A stretch of 64,000 nucleotides of DNA from Halovivax limisalsi (GTDB lineage Archaea > Halobacteriota > Halobacteria > Halobacteriales > Natrialbaceae), in contig NZ_CP095757.1 in the NCBI RefSeq assembly GCF_023093535.1, positions 248,001-312,000 on the forward strand. The letters run 5' to 3'. Position 1 is the stretch's first letter. Each line of letters begins with the position of its first letter. A program made the position numbers and the translations under genes. The notes under the pieces are model-generated. The model was not told the DNA's origin and did not search any database. It saw nothing but the letters and a program-made list of their open reading frames with translations. This document shows, piece after piece, positions 1 to 9,142 of the stretch.

Positions 1-132
1 GACGAGTTCGGAAGCCGATAACTGAGCGCGTTCGAAGCGTCCTCCGGTGACCAAGCGGCGGCCCGATCGAACGCCCGGTCGGCGACTCGGGTCTCCCACA
101 CCCTCTTCTACGTCCTCGTGGTACCGAGCTGT

Positions 133-405
133 ATGCCCGACGACACGCACCTCCAGCAGGCTCGGCGCGAACTCGAGGGAGCCGTCGATCGAGCCGACGG
201 CGGGAGCAGGGACGACCTGCGCAATCTGGCCGCCGAGCTCGCCGCGATCGAACGGGACGACCAGCCGGCCGACCACGCCGTCGTCGACGGCTACCTGAAC
301 CAGTTGCGCCAGTCCAAGCAGGAGGTTGGCGACGACGTGGAGAGCGACATCGACGCGGCGATCGAGGCGCTCTCGGCGTATCGCGACGGACTGGAGAACG
401 CCTGA
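133..405 (+). CDS. small haloarchaeal protein, DUF7553-like
   Basis: A 90-residue acidic, Ala/Glu/Asp-rich protein that should be mostly helical. It has no signal peptide, membrane segment or cysteines. The ATG at 133 is preferred over an in-frame GTG at 118 because the protein then opens with MPDDTHLQ, like the small haloarchaeal proteins I remember as DUF7553. That family name is from memory and no function is known to me. It stands alone, convergent with the stress-protein gene at 557. Confidence 0.7.
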   Translation: MPDDTHLQQARRELEGAVDRADGGSRDDLRNLAAELAAIERDDQPADHAVVDGYLNQLRQSKQEVGDDVESDIDAAIEALSAYRDGLENA

Positions 406-556
406 AACGATCGGCACCGTGCCCGTCGATCGGGGGTCTGGCTGAGACGAGCGAGTATCAGGATTCGACGACAGCTCGAGGACGCGGACCGGCTGGTCTC
501 CAACGCCCCGCGAAACGGGGACGACCGCCGCACCCGTTCGCCAACGGAGTTGGAAT

Positions 557-1066
557 TCAACCGGGAAGATAGAAATCAGATTTCGGTGACTCGTACGGAG
601 ATTCGTCCCTGAGCGCGGCGATCTTGGCAGGCGTTCGATCTCGAACGATGACGACGTCGTAGGACGAATCCGCCGCAACGGTTCCACCGACACTGCTCAA
701 TGCGGTGACGAGGTGACCGGCGTTTTCACTGCCGATGAAGACCATCGAAGCGTCCTCCGTCCGCGCCAGCTGCCGCAGTCGGTTCGCTATCGAGCCGGAC
801 GACGCGTACCGATCGACGACGATGTGCCGGAAGTTCGCACTCGGACACAACCTGGTCACCTGCTGGTGTAACGTCGACACGACGGCTTCCAGCTCGAACG
901 CATCATCCCCTTCGATCCAGCCGCGATCCCGGGCGTAGTCCGCGTTCCCCTTCGGGATCACGCTGACGGCCAACACGTCTTCCTCGAAGACGTTCCCGAA
1001 CTCGGTGGCGCGAACGAGGGCTGCTTCGGCGAGTGCAGACCCATCGAACGGAACGACCAGTGTCAT
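557..1066 (-). CDS. universal stress protein, UspA family
   Basis: A 169-residue single-domain protein. It opens with the UspA beta strand and acidic loop (LVVPFDGS at residues 3-10) and later has VFIGSENAGH followed by VVIVRD, which matches the nucleotide-loop and last-strand region of the UspA fold. The usual G-2x-G-9x-G(S/T) signature is imperfect, so ATP binding is uncertain. The protein should be cytoplasmic. On its own strand, a TATA-like stretch (about 1082-1095) precedes the start by roughly 25 bases, which fits a nearly leaderless mRNA. Family confidence is high; the physiological trigger is unknown. Confidence 0.85.
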   Translation of the reverse strand: MTLVVPFDGSALAEAALVRATEFGNVFEEDVLAVSVIPKGNADYARDRGWIEGDDAFELEAVVSTLHQQVTRLCPSANFRHIVVDRYASSGSIANRLRQLARTEDASMVFIGSENAGHLVTALSSVGGTVAADSSYDVVIVRDRTPAKIAALRDESPYESPKSDFYLPG

Positions 1067-1208
1067 AGAGCCACATTGATCAGTATAACTAAAACAGTCC
1101 GGGTTCGTTCCACGCAGGTAGTAATCGACGGTCAGCCCGACACTTTTCGTCTCGAGAATCTCCGGAACGGAGAGACAGTTATTTCAATCCTGAGTTTTGA
1201 CAGTAATT

Positions 1209-1385
1209 ATGGGTGAAAGTGATTCGGCGATGCAATCGCTCACGATCATCGGGAAAGCACTAGCGCTAATCTTGTTTGGCTTTCAGCTATCGATTATTGC
1301 AGCCACTATGGGAGGATACGCTATACTATTCGTCGGTGGGCTGCTCACCAGCTTCGTCGGAGTGGTGTTCGCGATATTCGAATGA
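1209..1385 (+). CDS. small membrane protein
   Basis: A 58-residue protein with two hydrophobic stretches (about residues 13-33 and 36-57) and a short polar N-terminus, so probably two membrane segments. The ATG at 1209 is chosen over an in-frame TTG at 1197 because a TATA-like motif (AGTTATTT near 1176-1183) lies about 28 bases upstream. I do not recognise the family. Codon use is less GC-biased than in its neighbours. Confidence 0.6.
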   Translation: MGESDSAMQSLTIIGKALALILFGFQLSIIAATMGGYAILFVGGLLTSFVGVVFAIFE

Positions 1386-1590
1386 ACGGCGGATCTGTCA
1401 CGAGGGACCCGTGGTGGACAGGTTCGACGTACGTGAGCGTCCGGCGATCCGCCTCTGGAGGACCAGTGCAGTCAGTTCGTCGCCGCCTAATCGGCGCCGT
1501 GACCGCCGTCAGAATCCGCCACCAACACCAGACGCTCCATTCGTCGGTCCGAACGGAGTAGTAGAACGGATCGATCCTACCTGGCGTACC

Positions 1591-2469
1591 TCACCCGGTC
1601 GGTTCCGGCGGTTCGGTCACGTTCGACCGCCCCGCGTGAGTCGCGAGCCACGTCTGGAAGGTATCCTGATCGACGACCGTCACGGTCGCCCGCATGGTGG
1701 CGTGGCCGGTCCCGCAGAACTCCGTGCAGCGAGCGCGGTACGCGCCGGGTTCGGTGACGTTCGTCCGCAACGCGGTCTCGCGACCGGGGTAGACCGTCCG
1801 CTTGAGGCCGAGCGCGGGTACCGAAAACGCGTGGAGCACGTCGCGACTCGTCGCGAGGAGGCGGACCTCCTCGTCGGCGGGCAGGACGAGTTCGCCGCGC
1901 GTCGTCACGTTCGCCGTCGGATACCTGAAGCGCCACTCCCACTGGGCGGCGAGGATCTCGACGTCGGCCGCGGCGGCGGTATCGTCGGGCGCCAGTCCAC
2001 CGTCGCCACCGATCGCTGCGTCGCCGCCGACCGCCCCGGCCGGCGCGGGTGTGAAGTAGGGCGTGGCGAGGACGGGGTAGGCCGCGACGCCGGCGAAGAC
2101 GAGAACCAGCGCCGACGCGACCACCCACGCCACCTCGAGGACCGGTCGTTCGTCGCTCCGGTTCGCCGGGGTTCCCTCTCGAGCGGTCCCGTAGACGAGC
2201 AGGGCAAACAGGCCCGCCGTGAGCGGCAGCGCGACGACCAGCAACTCGACGGCGAGGCCGTCGATGCGATCACGATTCGCCGATTGGGCGACGACGGGTG
2301 CCGCACAGATCGACAGCCCGACTATCGAGGCGACCAGCCACCAGATCGACCGACCGTTACTGGCCCGGAGCTGCCGGCTGAGCAGCCGCCAGCCCAGTCG
2401 CGCGACCGAGAGGATCGCCGCCCGGACGATGCGGGCGGCGCCGCCGTCCGAATCGGCGGATCGGCCCAC
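1591..2469 (-). CDS. coxB: cytochrome c oxidase subunit II (CuA-binding)
   Basis: A 292-residue heme-copper oxidase subunit II. It has two N-terminal membrane segments (about residues 42-62 and 76-95, with a further hydrophobic stretch near 110-130) and an external cupredoxin domain. The CuA ligands are visible: H213 in DVLHAFSVPAL, then C248, E250, C252, H256 and M259 in CTEFCGTGHATM. The usual aromatic pair after the first His (often WW or FW) is F-S here. The subunit should take electrons from a blue-copper carrier and pass them to subunit I. It is the last gene of the leftward string, 3 bp after the beta-propeller lipoprotein gene. Its partner subunit I (10759-12360) lies in the opposite string, which is unusual. 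Confidence 0.93.
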   Translation of the reverse strand: MGRSADSDGGAARIVRAAILSVARLGWRLLSRQLRASNGRSIWWLVASIVGLSICAAPVVAQSANRDRIDGLAVELLVVALPLTAGLFALLVYGTAREGTPANRSDERPVLEVAWVVASALVLVFAGVAAYPVLATPYFTPAPAGAVGGDAAIGGDGGLAPDDTAAAADVEILAAQWEWRFRYPTANVTTRGELVLPADEEVRLLATSRDVLHAFSVPALGLKRTVYPGRETALRTNVTEPGAYRARCTEFCGTGHATMRATVTVVDQDTFQTWLATHAGRSNVTEPPEPTG

Positions 2470-2472
2470 GGG

Positions 2473-3447
2473 TCAGTACCGGCGCTCGAACGCGGTCCCC
2501 GACTCGCCGACGACGACGGGCGGGGAGCGGGCCGTGCCGAGCGTGACGGCGTGCAGTTCGTTTCCAGAGGGCAACCGGTCGGGGTCGGTCCACTCGCCGT
2601 ACCGTCGCTCGTAGACCGTGCCGTCGACCGCGACCGCCAGGGCGTCGTACCGGTCACGGACGAGCGCGCCGACCGGTTGCTCGCCGAGCCGCGAGCGCGT
2701 CCACTCCTCGCCGTCGTAGCTGAAGACGGTCCCGTTGCCGCCGGCGACGGAGACGTGCCCGTCGTCGACGGCCGCGACGGCCGCGAAGTCGACTTCGGCG
2801 TCGGCGATCCCGATCCGGTCCCAGGTGCGACCGCCGTCGGTCGATGCGAAGACGCCGCCGTCGGTGTCGATCGCGTAGGCGCCGGCCGGCGCCGAGAGGT
2901 CGATGTCCGCGAGCGTCGAGCCGCTCCCGGGTTCGACGACGTCGGCCCACGCGACTGTCGCACCGTCGCGCCGCCCGGCGAGCAGTTCGCCGGACGTGTT
3001 GACGACGAGGAGCCGTTCGGCGCCGTCGACGCCAGCGGCCGCGACCGCGCTCCAGGAACTCGTCTTCTCATTCGGGGCGGAGAGATCGACGGCGTGGTCG
3101 GCGACGGCGTCGTAGTAGCCGAGCGCGCCGCCGTCCCCGGCGACCCAGATCGACCGCCCGGTGCTCGTCACCGCCGCGCTCCGGAGGCCGTCGCCGGCTC
3201 CGCCGATCCCGCTCTCGAGTCGAACGGTCCAGTCGCCGTCGTCTCGCGCGATGACGGTTCCGTCCTCGCCGACCGCGTACGCGCCGTCCGCGGCGGTCAC
3301 GACGTCGTACAGCGCGGCGTCGGTGGGGACGTCGGCGGCGACCCACCGGGGCTCGTCGTCGTGACAGCCGGCGATCGCCGTCGAGGCGCCTGCGGTTCCG
3401 ACCGCCGCGAGCAGCCGTCGGCGCGAGGTCGTGGGTCGGTCGGTCAT
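2473..3447 (-). CDS. Tat lipoprotein with BNR/Ycf48-like beta-propeller
   Basis: A 324-residue protein. The N-terminus has a twin-arginine stretch (SRRRLLAAVG) and a lipobox AIAGC, so it is probably exported by Tat and lipid-anchored on the outer face. The rest is short repeats with AYAVGEDGTV, ALGYYD and an Asp-box-like STDGGRTWDRI, typical of BNR/Ycf48-like propellers. In photosystems Ycf48 is an assembly factor; a similar role for the oxidase is my inference. The start overlaps the upstream stop by 4 bp (ATGA), suggesting translational coupling, and coxB follows at once. A cytoplasmic paralogue is encoded at 14616-15944. Confidence 0.8.
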   Translation of the reverse strand: MTDRPTTSRRRLLAAVGTAGASTAIAGCHDDEPRWVAADVPTDAALYDVVTAADGAYAVGEDGTVIARDDGDWTVRLESGIGGAGDGLRSAAVTSTGRSIWVAGDGGALGYYDAVADHAVDLSAPNEKTSSWSAVAAAGVDGAERLLVVNTSGELLAGRRDGATVAWADVVEPGSGSTLADIDLSAPAGAYAIDTDGGVFASTDGGRTWDRIGIADAEVDFAAVAAVDDGHVSVAGGNGTVFSYDGEEWTRSRLGEQPVGALVRDRYDALAVAVDGTVYERRYGEWTDPDRLPSGNELHAVTLGTARSPPVVVGESGTAFERRY

Positions 3448-4955
3448 CCGTCGGTCGCCCCCGCGTCGTCCCCGTCGGCGATCGCCGGGTCGGTGGCGTC
3501 GAGGGTCGTCTCCGGCCGGAGATCGTCGACGGCGTCGGTGGCGTTCGTGCGGTGGTACTCGCTGGTCGGCGTGAACGCGCCGGGGGCGGAGGTCCGTCTG
3601 AGGATGGTCGAGACGCGGACGACGTAGGCGAAGAGGACGGCCAGCGGGCTGAACGCGACCGCCAGCGCCAGGCTCACGAGGCCGAGTAGCCACCCCTCGA
3701 AGGCGACGGGCGGGTAGCCGCTCGCGTAGATCATGATGACGAGCGACGAGAGCAAGATCGCGGCGGTGCCGCTGTAGGTGATCAGGCGCGAGAGCCGGGC
3801 GAGCTCGCGCTGGAGGTAGATCGTCGTGAAGTACTGGCGCGTCGCGTCGGCCGCGACGAACAGCTCCCGGAGGTCTGCGAGCAGGGCGGCCGACCGGTCG
3901 TCGAGGTTCGCGTCGAACCGGTCGGCGAGGCGACGGGCCTCGTTCGCGGCGCCGGCGTAGTCGTGGTCGAGCGTCGGCAAGACGACGTCGAACACCGACG
4001 AGACCTCGCCCGTGAGGCGGGCCGACAGGGACTCGGCGTGCTCGCGCGTTCGCGCGCCGAAGCCGCAGATCGACTCGCGTCCGTCGGTCGAGGCGTCCGA
4101 CCGGCGCGGGGACCCGCCGCCCAGGACGGCGTTCGCGTCGCCCTCGTCCGCGTCCTCGTCGACCCGCTCGCCGCTCGAACAGGCGGTCACCAGCGCCCCC
4201 GCCCGCGTGCCGAGCGAGCCGGCGAGTCTGGCGAGAAACGGCGCGGGATCGGTCGGGCTGACGCCGTCGCCGTCCGTCTGGGACTCGACCCGGCGACGGA
4301 ACTCCTGGACGCCGTCGATGCGCTCGGTGAGTCGATCCGGCGTGCCGAACAGCCGCGAGATGATGAGCTGGTTCACCGCGACGACGATCGGGATGAACGA
4401 GAACAGGCCGGCGATCATCGTCGAGAACATGGTCGTCACGAATCGGCTCTCGCGAACGCCGATGACGTCGCTCAGCCCGAGCGCCATCGCGAGGACGAAG
4501 ATGCCGGCGACGAAGCCGCCGACGACGACCATCCGATCGGCCTCTAACAGGAGCCAGCGCCGCCAGCGCCGTCGTTTCGTCGAGTCGGACAGCAGCCGGG
4601 CGGCGATCCGGATCCCGGTCCAGAGGATTCGCAGGCCGATCCCGACGAGGGCGACCGTCAGTTCGAGCGCGTACCGGAGGGCTGACCAGCCGACCCCACT
4701 GTCGGTGGTATCGGGTTCGTCGCCCTCGGGATCGCGTTCGGTCGCGTCCCGGCCGCGTCCGTCGGGGGTATCGGATCGGTCGCCGTCGAGATGGCGGTCC
4801 TCGGTGGTTTCTGAGGCGTCGCCGGTCCGACGGTCGGTCGTCCGTTCGCCGTCGGGCCCGACTCGCGGATCGGCGTCCCCTGCGAGCGGTCGGTCGGCGT
4901 CGCCGGTGTCGGCCGAAGAACGGTCCGACCGGGGGCCGGCGGGCTCGTCGGTCAC
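3444..4955 (-). CDS. multi-pass membrane protein of unknown function
   Basis: A 503-residue protein. The first 90 residues are charged and disordered-looking (rich in D, R, T and G). Hydrophobic segments follow near residues 92-118, 145-165 and 175-205, then a hydrophilic domain of about 180 residues, then two or three C-terminal membrane segments (about 385-460). The hydrophilic domain looks helical and contains RLADRFDANLDDR. I do not recognise a named family. It is translationally coupled to the beta-propeller lipoprotein downstream and follows DUF389 by 25 bp, so it is part of the leftward oxidase-linked string. Confidence 0.7.
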   Translation of the reverse strand: MTDEPAGPRSDRSSADTGDADRPLAGDADPRVGPDGERTTDRRTGDASETTEDRHLDGDRSDTPDGRGRDATERDPEGDEPDTTDSGVGWSALRYALELTVALVGIGLRILWTGIRIAARLLSDSTKRRRWRRWLLLEADRMVVVGGFVAGIFVLAMALGLSDVIGVRESRFVTTMFSTMIAGLFSFIPIVVAVNQLIISRLFGTPDRLTERIDGVQEFRRRVESQTDGDGVSPTDPAPFLARLAGSLGTRAGALVTACSSGERVDEDADEGDANAVLGGGSPRRSDASTDGRESICGFGARTREHAESLSARLTGEVSSVFDVVLPTLDHDYAGAANEARRLADRFDANLDDRSAALLADLRELFVAADATRQYFTTIYLQRELARLSRLITYSGTAAILLSSLVIMIYASGYPPVAFEGWLLGLVSLALAVAFSPLAVLFAYVVRVSTILRRTSAPGAFTPTSEYHRTNATDAVDDLRPETTLDATDPAIADGDDAGATDG

Positions 4956-4980
4956 AGTTCCCTCCGTCCGGCCCGTCGCC

Positions 4981-6027
4981 TCACAGTCGGCCCGAAACCG
5001 TGCCGAGCAGCCGCAGCGTGACCAGCAGGAGGGCGAACAGCACGCCCACCCGTCTGAGGATCGCGCCGCGCACCGTGCGGGTCCGAGTGCGCTCGGACGG
5101 GTGGTAGCCGACGATCCACAGGGCGACGATCGCGCCGACGTTGATCGCGACGAGGTTCACCGCGACGACGACGAACGACCCGAGCGCGATCGTCGGTTCG
5201 CCCCAGGCGACGCTCACGCCGACGACGCCGATCGGGGGCATGATCGCGGCGGCGATCATCACGCCGATGAGGTCGGCGATGCCGGTCGTCGCCATGCCGA
5301 GGCCGCCGGCGATCCCCGAGCAGAGCGCCACGGTCACGAGCAGCGAGGGCGGCAGGCCGTGACTGCCGAGGCCGAGGCTCGCCTCCAGGTTCACGGCCGC
5401 GGAGACGACCGTCGAGGTCCGCGCGAGCGTCGCGAAGGAGAGCGCGCTCGCGGTCGCGACGCCGATGCCGAGGAGTTGCAACTCGACGCCGCGGCCGAAC
5501 AGCCGTCGCTCGTCGAGGACGGTCGCGACGCTCGAGGCCATCGCCGGGCCGAGAAGCGGCGCGATCACCATCGAGCCGACCAGCACCGCGACCGAGTTCA
5601 GCAACACGCCGGCCGTGGCGACGATCCCGCTGATCGCGGTCATAGCCGCGAAGATGACCGACGGTAGCAACTGCGAGCGCGCCTTCGAGCGCAGTTCGCT
5701 TCGCGAGACCCGCTCGAACGAGAGCCACTCCTGCCGCGTCGGCCACGACGGACTCGGGTCGACGACCGCCATCGGCGCCTCGACCACGAGGGTGAGGTCG
5801 CCCGGGAGGCGAGCCAGTTCGTCCTCCAGCGGTTCGACGGCGTGTTCCGGCACCGGCGCCGTGATCGTCCACCCCTCGCCGTCGCTGCAGTCGGCGAGGC
5901 CGTACTCGAGGTCGTGTCGGTCGAGGACCGTCCGGACGTCGCGGGCCGTCGACGCGTCCGTCAGTACCGTCAGCAGCCGGGTCGTGGACCGCCGGTCGTC
6001 CGTACGATCCCGACCGAGGGGGATCAC
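4981..6027 (-). CDS. DUF389 (TIGR00341-type) membrane protein
   Basis: A 348-residue protein. An N-terminal soluble part of about 120 residues (RLLTVLTDAS at the start) is followed by five to seven membrane segments with the DUF389 motifs NSVAVLVGSMVIAPLLGP and GVMIAAAIMPPIGVVGV. The family is widespread in archaea and actinobacteria; its transport role is not settled. It overlaps the upstream Cys-containing gene by 4 bp and precedes the 503-residue membrane protein, so the leftward genes probably share one mRNA. Confidence 0.88.
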   Translation of the reverse strand: MIPLGRDRTDDRRSTTRLLTVLTDASTARDVRTVLDRHDLEYGLADCSDGEGWTITAPVPEHAVEPLEDELARLPGDLTLVVEAPMAVVDPSPSWPTRQEWLSFERVSRSELRSKARSQLLPSVIFAAMTAISGIVATAGVLLNSVAVLVGSMVIAPLLGPAMASSVATVLDERRLFGRGVELQLLGIGVATASALSFATLARTSTVVSAAVNLEASLGLGSHGLPPSLLVTVALCSGIAGGLGMATTGIADLIGVMIAAAIMPPIGVVGVSVAWGEPTIALGSFVVVAVNLVAINVGAIVALWIVGYHPSERTRTRTVRGAILRRVGVLFALLLVTLRLLGTVSGRL

Positions 6028-6653
6028 AGTAGCGCGAGGTCATCGGTATCTGGTGGCGCGACGTCGGGGAATGTTCGCTCGAACAGCGACCTGACGAGGG
6101 TGCGAACCGTTTCGAGTCGATCGCCGTCGGCGGGGCGACACGACCCGCCGCAGCGACCGATCGGCCCGTTCGGCCCCTCGACGTACGCGAGGCGGCCGTT
6201 ACACCCCGGACACCGGGGCTCGGCGTGGGCGGCCATCCACTCGACGTCGAAGTCCGAGCGTGCGAGGCGCTCGCCGAGGGCATACCAGACGATCTCGTCG
6301 CGCGCGTCCCGTCCGGACGCGGCCTCTTTGAGCCGACCGAGAGCGAGCGCGCCGCGTCTGTAGAGCGCCTCGTCGGGCTCGCCGTGACGACCGTGACAGC
6401 GACGAAAGTACGCCGTCAGCGCTCGTTTCGACGACCGGACGGCGCCGGTCGTGAGCGGGGCATCGAGGGCCGCACTGGTCGCGCGATCGGCGGGCTGTGG
6501 CGCCCGCTCGGGGCGACCCCGTGCGTCGTAGTGGGCCTCTCGCGAGAGAGACGCACCGCTGTGCGGACAGAACGCGTGTTCACCGATCATGGGTAGTGCG
6601 GTCGAACCGACGACGCGGTCGACCGGGACCCAGCGTAGCGGCCCATCGCCCAT
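6024..6653 (-). CDS. Cys-containing protein, first gene of the leftward string
   Basis: A 209-residue soluble protein. Two Cys clusters can be seen: an early CPHSG and a C-terminal CPGCNGRL followed about 20 residues later by CGGSC, which together could bind zinc. I do not recognise the family. The start at 6653 is supported by a TATA-like CTTATTT about 30 bases upstream on this strand, giving a leaderless transcript. A second in-frame ATG at 6590 (MIGEHAF) is the main alternative. The 4-bp overlap with the DUF389 gene makes this the promoter-proximal gene of a five-gene string ending in coxB. Confidence 0.65.
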   Translation of the reverse strand: MGDGPLRWVPVDRVVGSTALPMIGEHAFCPHSGASLSREAHYDARGRPERAPQPADRATSAALDAPLTTGAVRSSKRALTAYFRRCHGRHGEPDEALYRRGALALGRLKEAASGRDARDEIVWYALGERLARSDFDVEWMAAHAEPRCPGCNGRLAYVEGPNGPIGRCGGSCRPADGDRLETVRTLVRSLFERTFPDVAPPDTDDLALL

Positions 6654-6793
6654 AAGGAACCGACATACTGGACGGATCTGAAATAAGGAATCGTGGCTTT
6701 CGAGGTTGCTATCGGAATTGTACAGATGTTTCGTCAAAAAATGTAACAAATTTGGGGCCCTTATCCGTGCCGGGTTCGAACGGCGGCTGCACC
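6654..6793. promoter_or_regulatory. divergent promoter region of the oxidase locus
   Basis: These 140 bp separate two opposed gene strings. Leftward, a TATA-like CTTATTT lies near 6684-6692. Rightward, GCCCTTATCC lies near 6756-6765, about 30 bases before the ATG at 6794. The middle (6700-6750) is clearly AT-richer than its surroundings, as expected for a shared control region. No clear inverted repeat was found. Confidence 0.5.
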
Positions 6794-7237
6794 ATGGCAC
6801 CCGGTGATCTCGCTCCGACCGATGCGTCCGCCGCCGACCGGTGGTACTGGTACGTCCTGATCGCCTACCCGGCGTTGAACCTGCTCGGGATCGTCGCGAT
6901 CGCCCGGCTCGCCGGCGGCGGGTCGATCCTCGCGTCGAGTCTCGCGAGCCTGACCATCCTGATCCTCGTCACCGCCGCCGGCGTCGTCGCGATTCCCGCG
7001 CTCTGGCGGGATATCGAGTTCGTCACGCGTGAAACCGAGGCGTGGACGCCCGACCGCGACGTATACGTGGGTTCGGCGATCGCCGTCCCGGCGGGGCTCG
7101 GGCTGCTCTCCGGCCTGCTCGCCGGCGTCGGCGTCGCGATCGCCATCGCGCTCGTCGCGTTCCTCCTCGCGACGGTGACCGTCTGCGTCGTCTACCTCTT
7201 CAACCGCCACCGGACCGTCGGATTGGCGACCCGATGA
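6794..7237 (+). CDS. membrane protein of unknown function
   Basis: A 147-residue protein with four predicted membrane segments (about residues 18-38, 43-66, 90-112 and 114-138) and short loops; residues 13-20 read DRWYWYVL. The ATG at 6794 is preferred to an in-frame upstream start because a TATA-like box sits about 30 bases before it. I do not recognise the family. It is the first gene of the rightward oxidase-linked string. Confidence 0.65.
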   Translation: MAPGDLAPTDASAADRWYWYVLIAYPALNLLGIVAIARLAGGGSILASSLASLTILILVTAAGVVAIPALWRDIEFVTRETEAWTPDRDVYVGSAIAVPAGLGLLSGLLAGVGVAIAIALVAFLLATVTVCVVYLFNRHRTVGLATR

Positions 7238-7391
7238 CCCCGCGGCGATCGAATCGGCCAGGTCGCGGCCAGCGATCGGATCGCTCGGGGGCAAAATGCA
7301 TCGCTCGCGGCGATCGGTTCGGCTGCAATCGGGGTGATCGATCCGCCCGTCGTTCCACGTTCTCTAGGATTCGCCACCACTTTTAGGTGCG

Positions 7392-7404
7392 CAACCACTG
7401 GTTG
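7392..7404. promoter_or_regulatory. 13-bp inverted repeat upstream of the permease
   Basis: CAACCA-C-TGGTTG is a perfect inverted repeat about 12 bp downstream of a TATA-like ACTTTTAGG (near 7378-7386). It sits at the expected transcription start, where a repressor would block. The permease ATG is 100 bp further on, so the leader would be unusually long for this genome. Which protein binds is unknown. Confidence 0.35.
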
Positions 7405-7504
7405 TAGCCGGTGGCAGGCCCGGATGACGCGCCCTCGGCGCGGATGACCTCCTGGCCGTACCGACCAGCCGCGAGGCTCTCGCCGCCCGATCCCCACGAC
7501 TCCC

Positions 7505-9142
7505 ATGCTCTCCGTGATCAACCCGCTCGTAGAATCCAGTAGCGCGGTCGCCGGCGCGGCCGGATCGATCGCCGCCTCTACGCGGACGGGGCTCGAACTC
7601 GCGGTGCGGTCCCCGGACGCTGCGATAGTGGGCCCGAAAGTCGTCCCCTCGCACGGCGGGGACGGTGGCCTCGCGGCTCGCGGGTCGTTCCTCCCCGCTC
7701 GCGGTTCCGAGGCCTCGCTAGCGCTCGGCCGAAGCCTCCAGTCGGTCGGCCTCGCGGCTCGCGGGTCGTTCCTCCCCGCTCGCGGTTCCGAGGCCTCGCT
7801 AGCGCTCGGCCTCGCACTCGCGATCAGACTCCTCGCCCTGCTCGGCTCGCTCCTGGCGGGGATCGTCGAGGGATTCCTGATCGCCTTCGAGATGGCGTGG
7901 GAGACGTGGTGGGCGCTCGTGTTCGGCTTCACGGTCACCGGCGCCGTCAGGGAGTTCGTCTCCGCGGCCGCCCTCACCGACTACCTCGGCGACGACGACT
8001 GGCGCTCGATCGGCTACGGGGCGCTCTTCGGCGCCTCCTCGTCGAGCTGTTCGTTCTCCGCCGTCGCGACGACCCGGACGCTCTTTACGAAGGGGGCGTC
8101 GGCCGCCGCGAGCCTGGGGGCGTTCCAGTTCGCGAGTACGGACCTCGTGGTGGAACTCTTCCTCGTCGTGCTGTTGCTGCTCGGCTGGCAGTTCGCCGTC
8201 GCCGAGCTGCTCGGCGGCCTCGTCGCCGTCGTCGTCCTCGGCATCGTCTACCGACGGTTCGTGCCCGACGCGTGGATCGAACGGGCGCGGAGCCACGCCC
8301 GCGCGCTCGACGCACCCGAGTGTGCGGCGTGCGGAATGGGAGTCGCGCCCGACGACGAGGGAACGGTCGTCGAACGGGTCGACGGAGACGTGCGGTACTT
8401 CTGCGGCGACGGCTGTCGCGGCGCCTACGAACCCGAGACCGACCGGGACGCGGTGACCGCCGGACCCGAACTCCTCTCGGGCGACCGCTGGCGGTCGGCG
8501 ACGGCCAAGGCGATGGCCGAGTGGGACATGCTCTGGCGCGACATCGTCTTCGGGTTCGCCGTCGCGGGCCTGCTGGCCGCGCTGGTTCCCGCGGCCTGGT
8601 GGACCGCCGTCTTCGGCGTCGGCGCCGAGGGGAGCGCCGTTCGACTCCTCTCGAACGTCGTCCTCGGCGCCCTCGTCGGCGCGGCGACGTTCCTCTGCTC
8701 GGTGGGGAACGTCCCCTTCGCCGTCGTCCTCTGGCAGAACGGCGTCTCGTTCGGCGGCGTCCTCGCGTTCGTCTTCGCGGACCTCCTGATCCCGCCGCTC
8801 GTCCGCACCTACCACCGCTACTACGGCCCCCGGATGGCCGGCGTAGTCGCCGTCGCGTTCTTCCTCGCGGCCGCGACCGCCGGGCTCGCCGTCGAGGTGC
8901 TCTTCGGCGGGCTGGGCCTCGTCCCGCCCGTGACCGACGTCGGCGGGACGGTTCCGGGATCGATCGTCACGCTCCTCAACGTCCTCGCGCTCCCCGTCCT
9001 CGTCGTCCAGTACCTCGTCACCCTCGATCCGGCCGAACGGGTCCGGCTCGGCGACCGACTCGCCCCGGTCGTCGCCGGACTCTACATCCGGGCGTCGCTC
9101 GCTCTCGGGCGACTCGCGTCCGCGATCGAGGAGCGGCGGTGA
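7505..9142 (+). CDS. predicted permease (PF03773/ArsP type) with Cys-rich insert
   Basis: A 545-residue protein with two permease halves. The first (about residues 115-250) contains GASSSSCSFSAVATT; the second (about 340-450) contains TFLCSVGNVPFAVV. These fit the paired Cys/Pro membrane motifs of PF03773 permeases, some of which export organoarsenicals. Between the halves is a TRASH/YHS-like cluster (CAACGMG, then YFCGDGC, residues about 275-305) likely to bind a soft metal. Residues 55-102 are a low-complexity segment encoded by a two-copy DNA repeat that does not belong to the family. Placement in the oxidase string suggests metal or metalloid handling, perhaps copper; this is inference. 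Confidence 0.8.
   Translation: MLSVINPLVESSSAVAGAAGSIAASTRTGLELAVRSPDAAIVGPKVVPSHGGDGGLAARGSFLPARGSEASLALGRSLQSVGLAARGSFLPARGSEASLALGLALAIRLLALLGSLLAGIVEGFLIAFEMAWETWWALVFGFTVTGAVREFVSAAALTDYLGDDDWRSIGYGALFGASSSSCSFSAVATTRTLFTKGASAAASLGAFQFASTDLVVELFLVVLLLLGWQFAVAELLGGLVAVVVLGIVYRRFVPDAWIERARSHARALDAPECAACGMGVAPDDEGTVVERVDGDVRYFCGDGCRGAYEPETDRDAVTAGPELLSGDRWRSATAKAMAEWDMLWRDIVFGFAVAGLLAALVPAAWWTAVFGVGAEGSAVRLLSNVVLGALVGAATFLCSVGNVPFAVVLWQNGVSFGGVLAFVFADLLIPPLVRTYHRYYGPRMAGVVAVAFFLAAATAGLAVEVLFGGLGLVPPVTDVGGTVPGSIVTLLNVLALPVLVVQYLVTLDPAERVRLGDRLAPVVAGLYIRASLALGRLASAIEERR
7667..7811. repeat. dispersed GC-rich repeat, two 64-bp copies inside the permease gene
   Basis: Copies at 7667-7730 and 7748-7811 look identical and are separated by a 17-bp spacer, giving a period of 81 bp (27 codons) that keeps the frame. 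The encoded unit reads GLAARGSFLPARGSEASLAL. The reverse complement of the whole structure, spacer included, reappears at 15301-15427 in another gene. Confidence 0.9.

Noticed and set aside
1-21. Possible 3' end of a gene cut by the window edge (frame ending TAA at 19-21)
   Set aside because: Seven codons are too few to show coding sequence.
1276-3627. Very long frame on the + strand (783 residues)
   Set aside because: Arg/Gly/Asp-rich shadow of the leftward coxB and propeller genes, caused by high GC; no family features.
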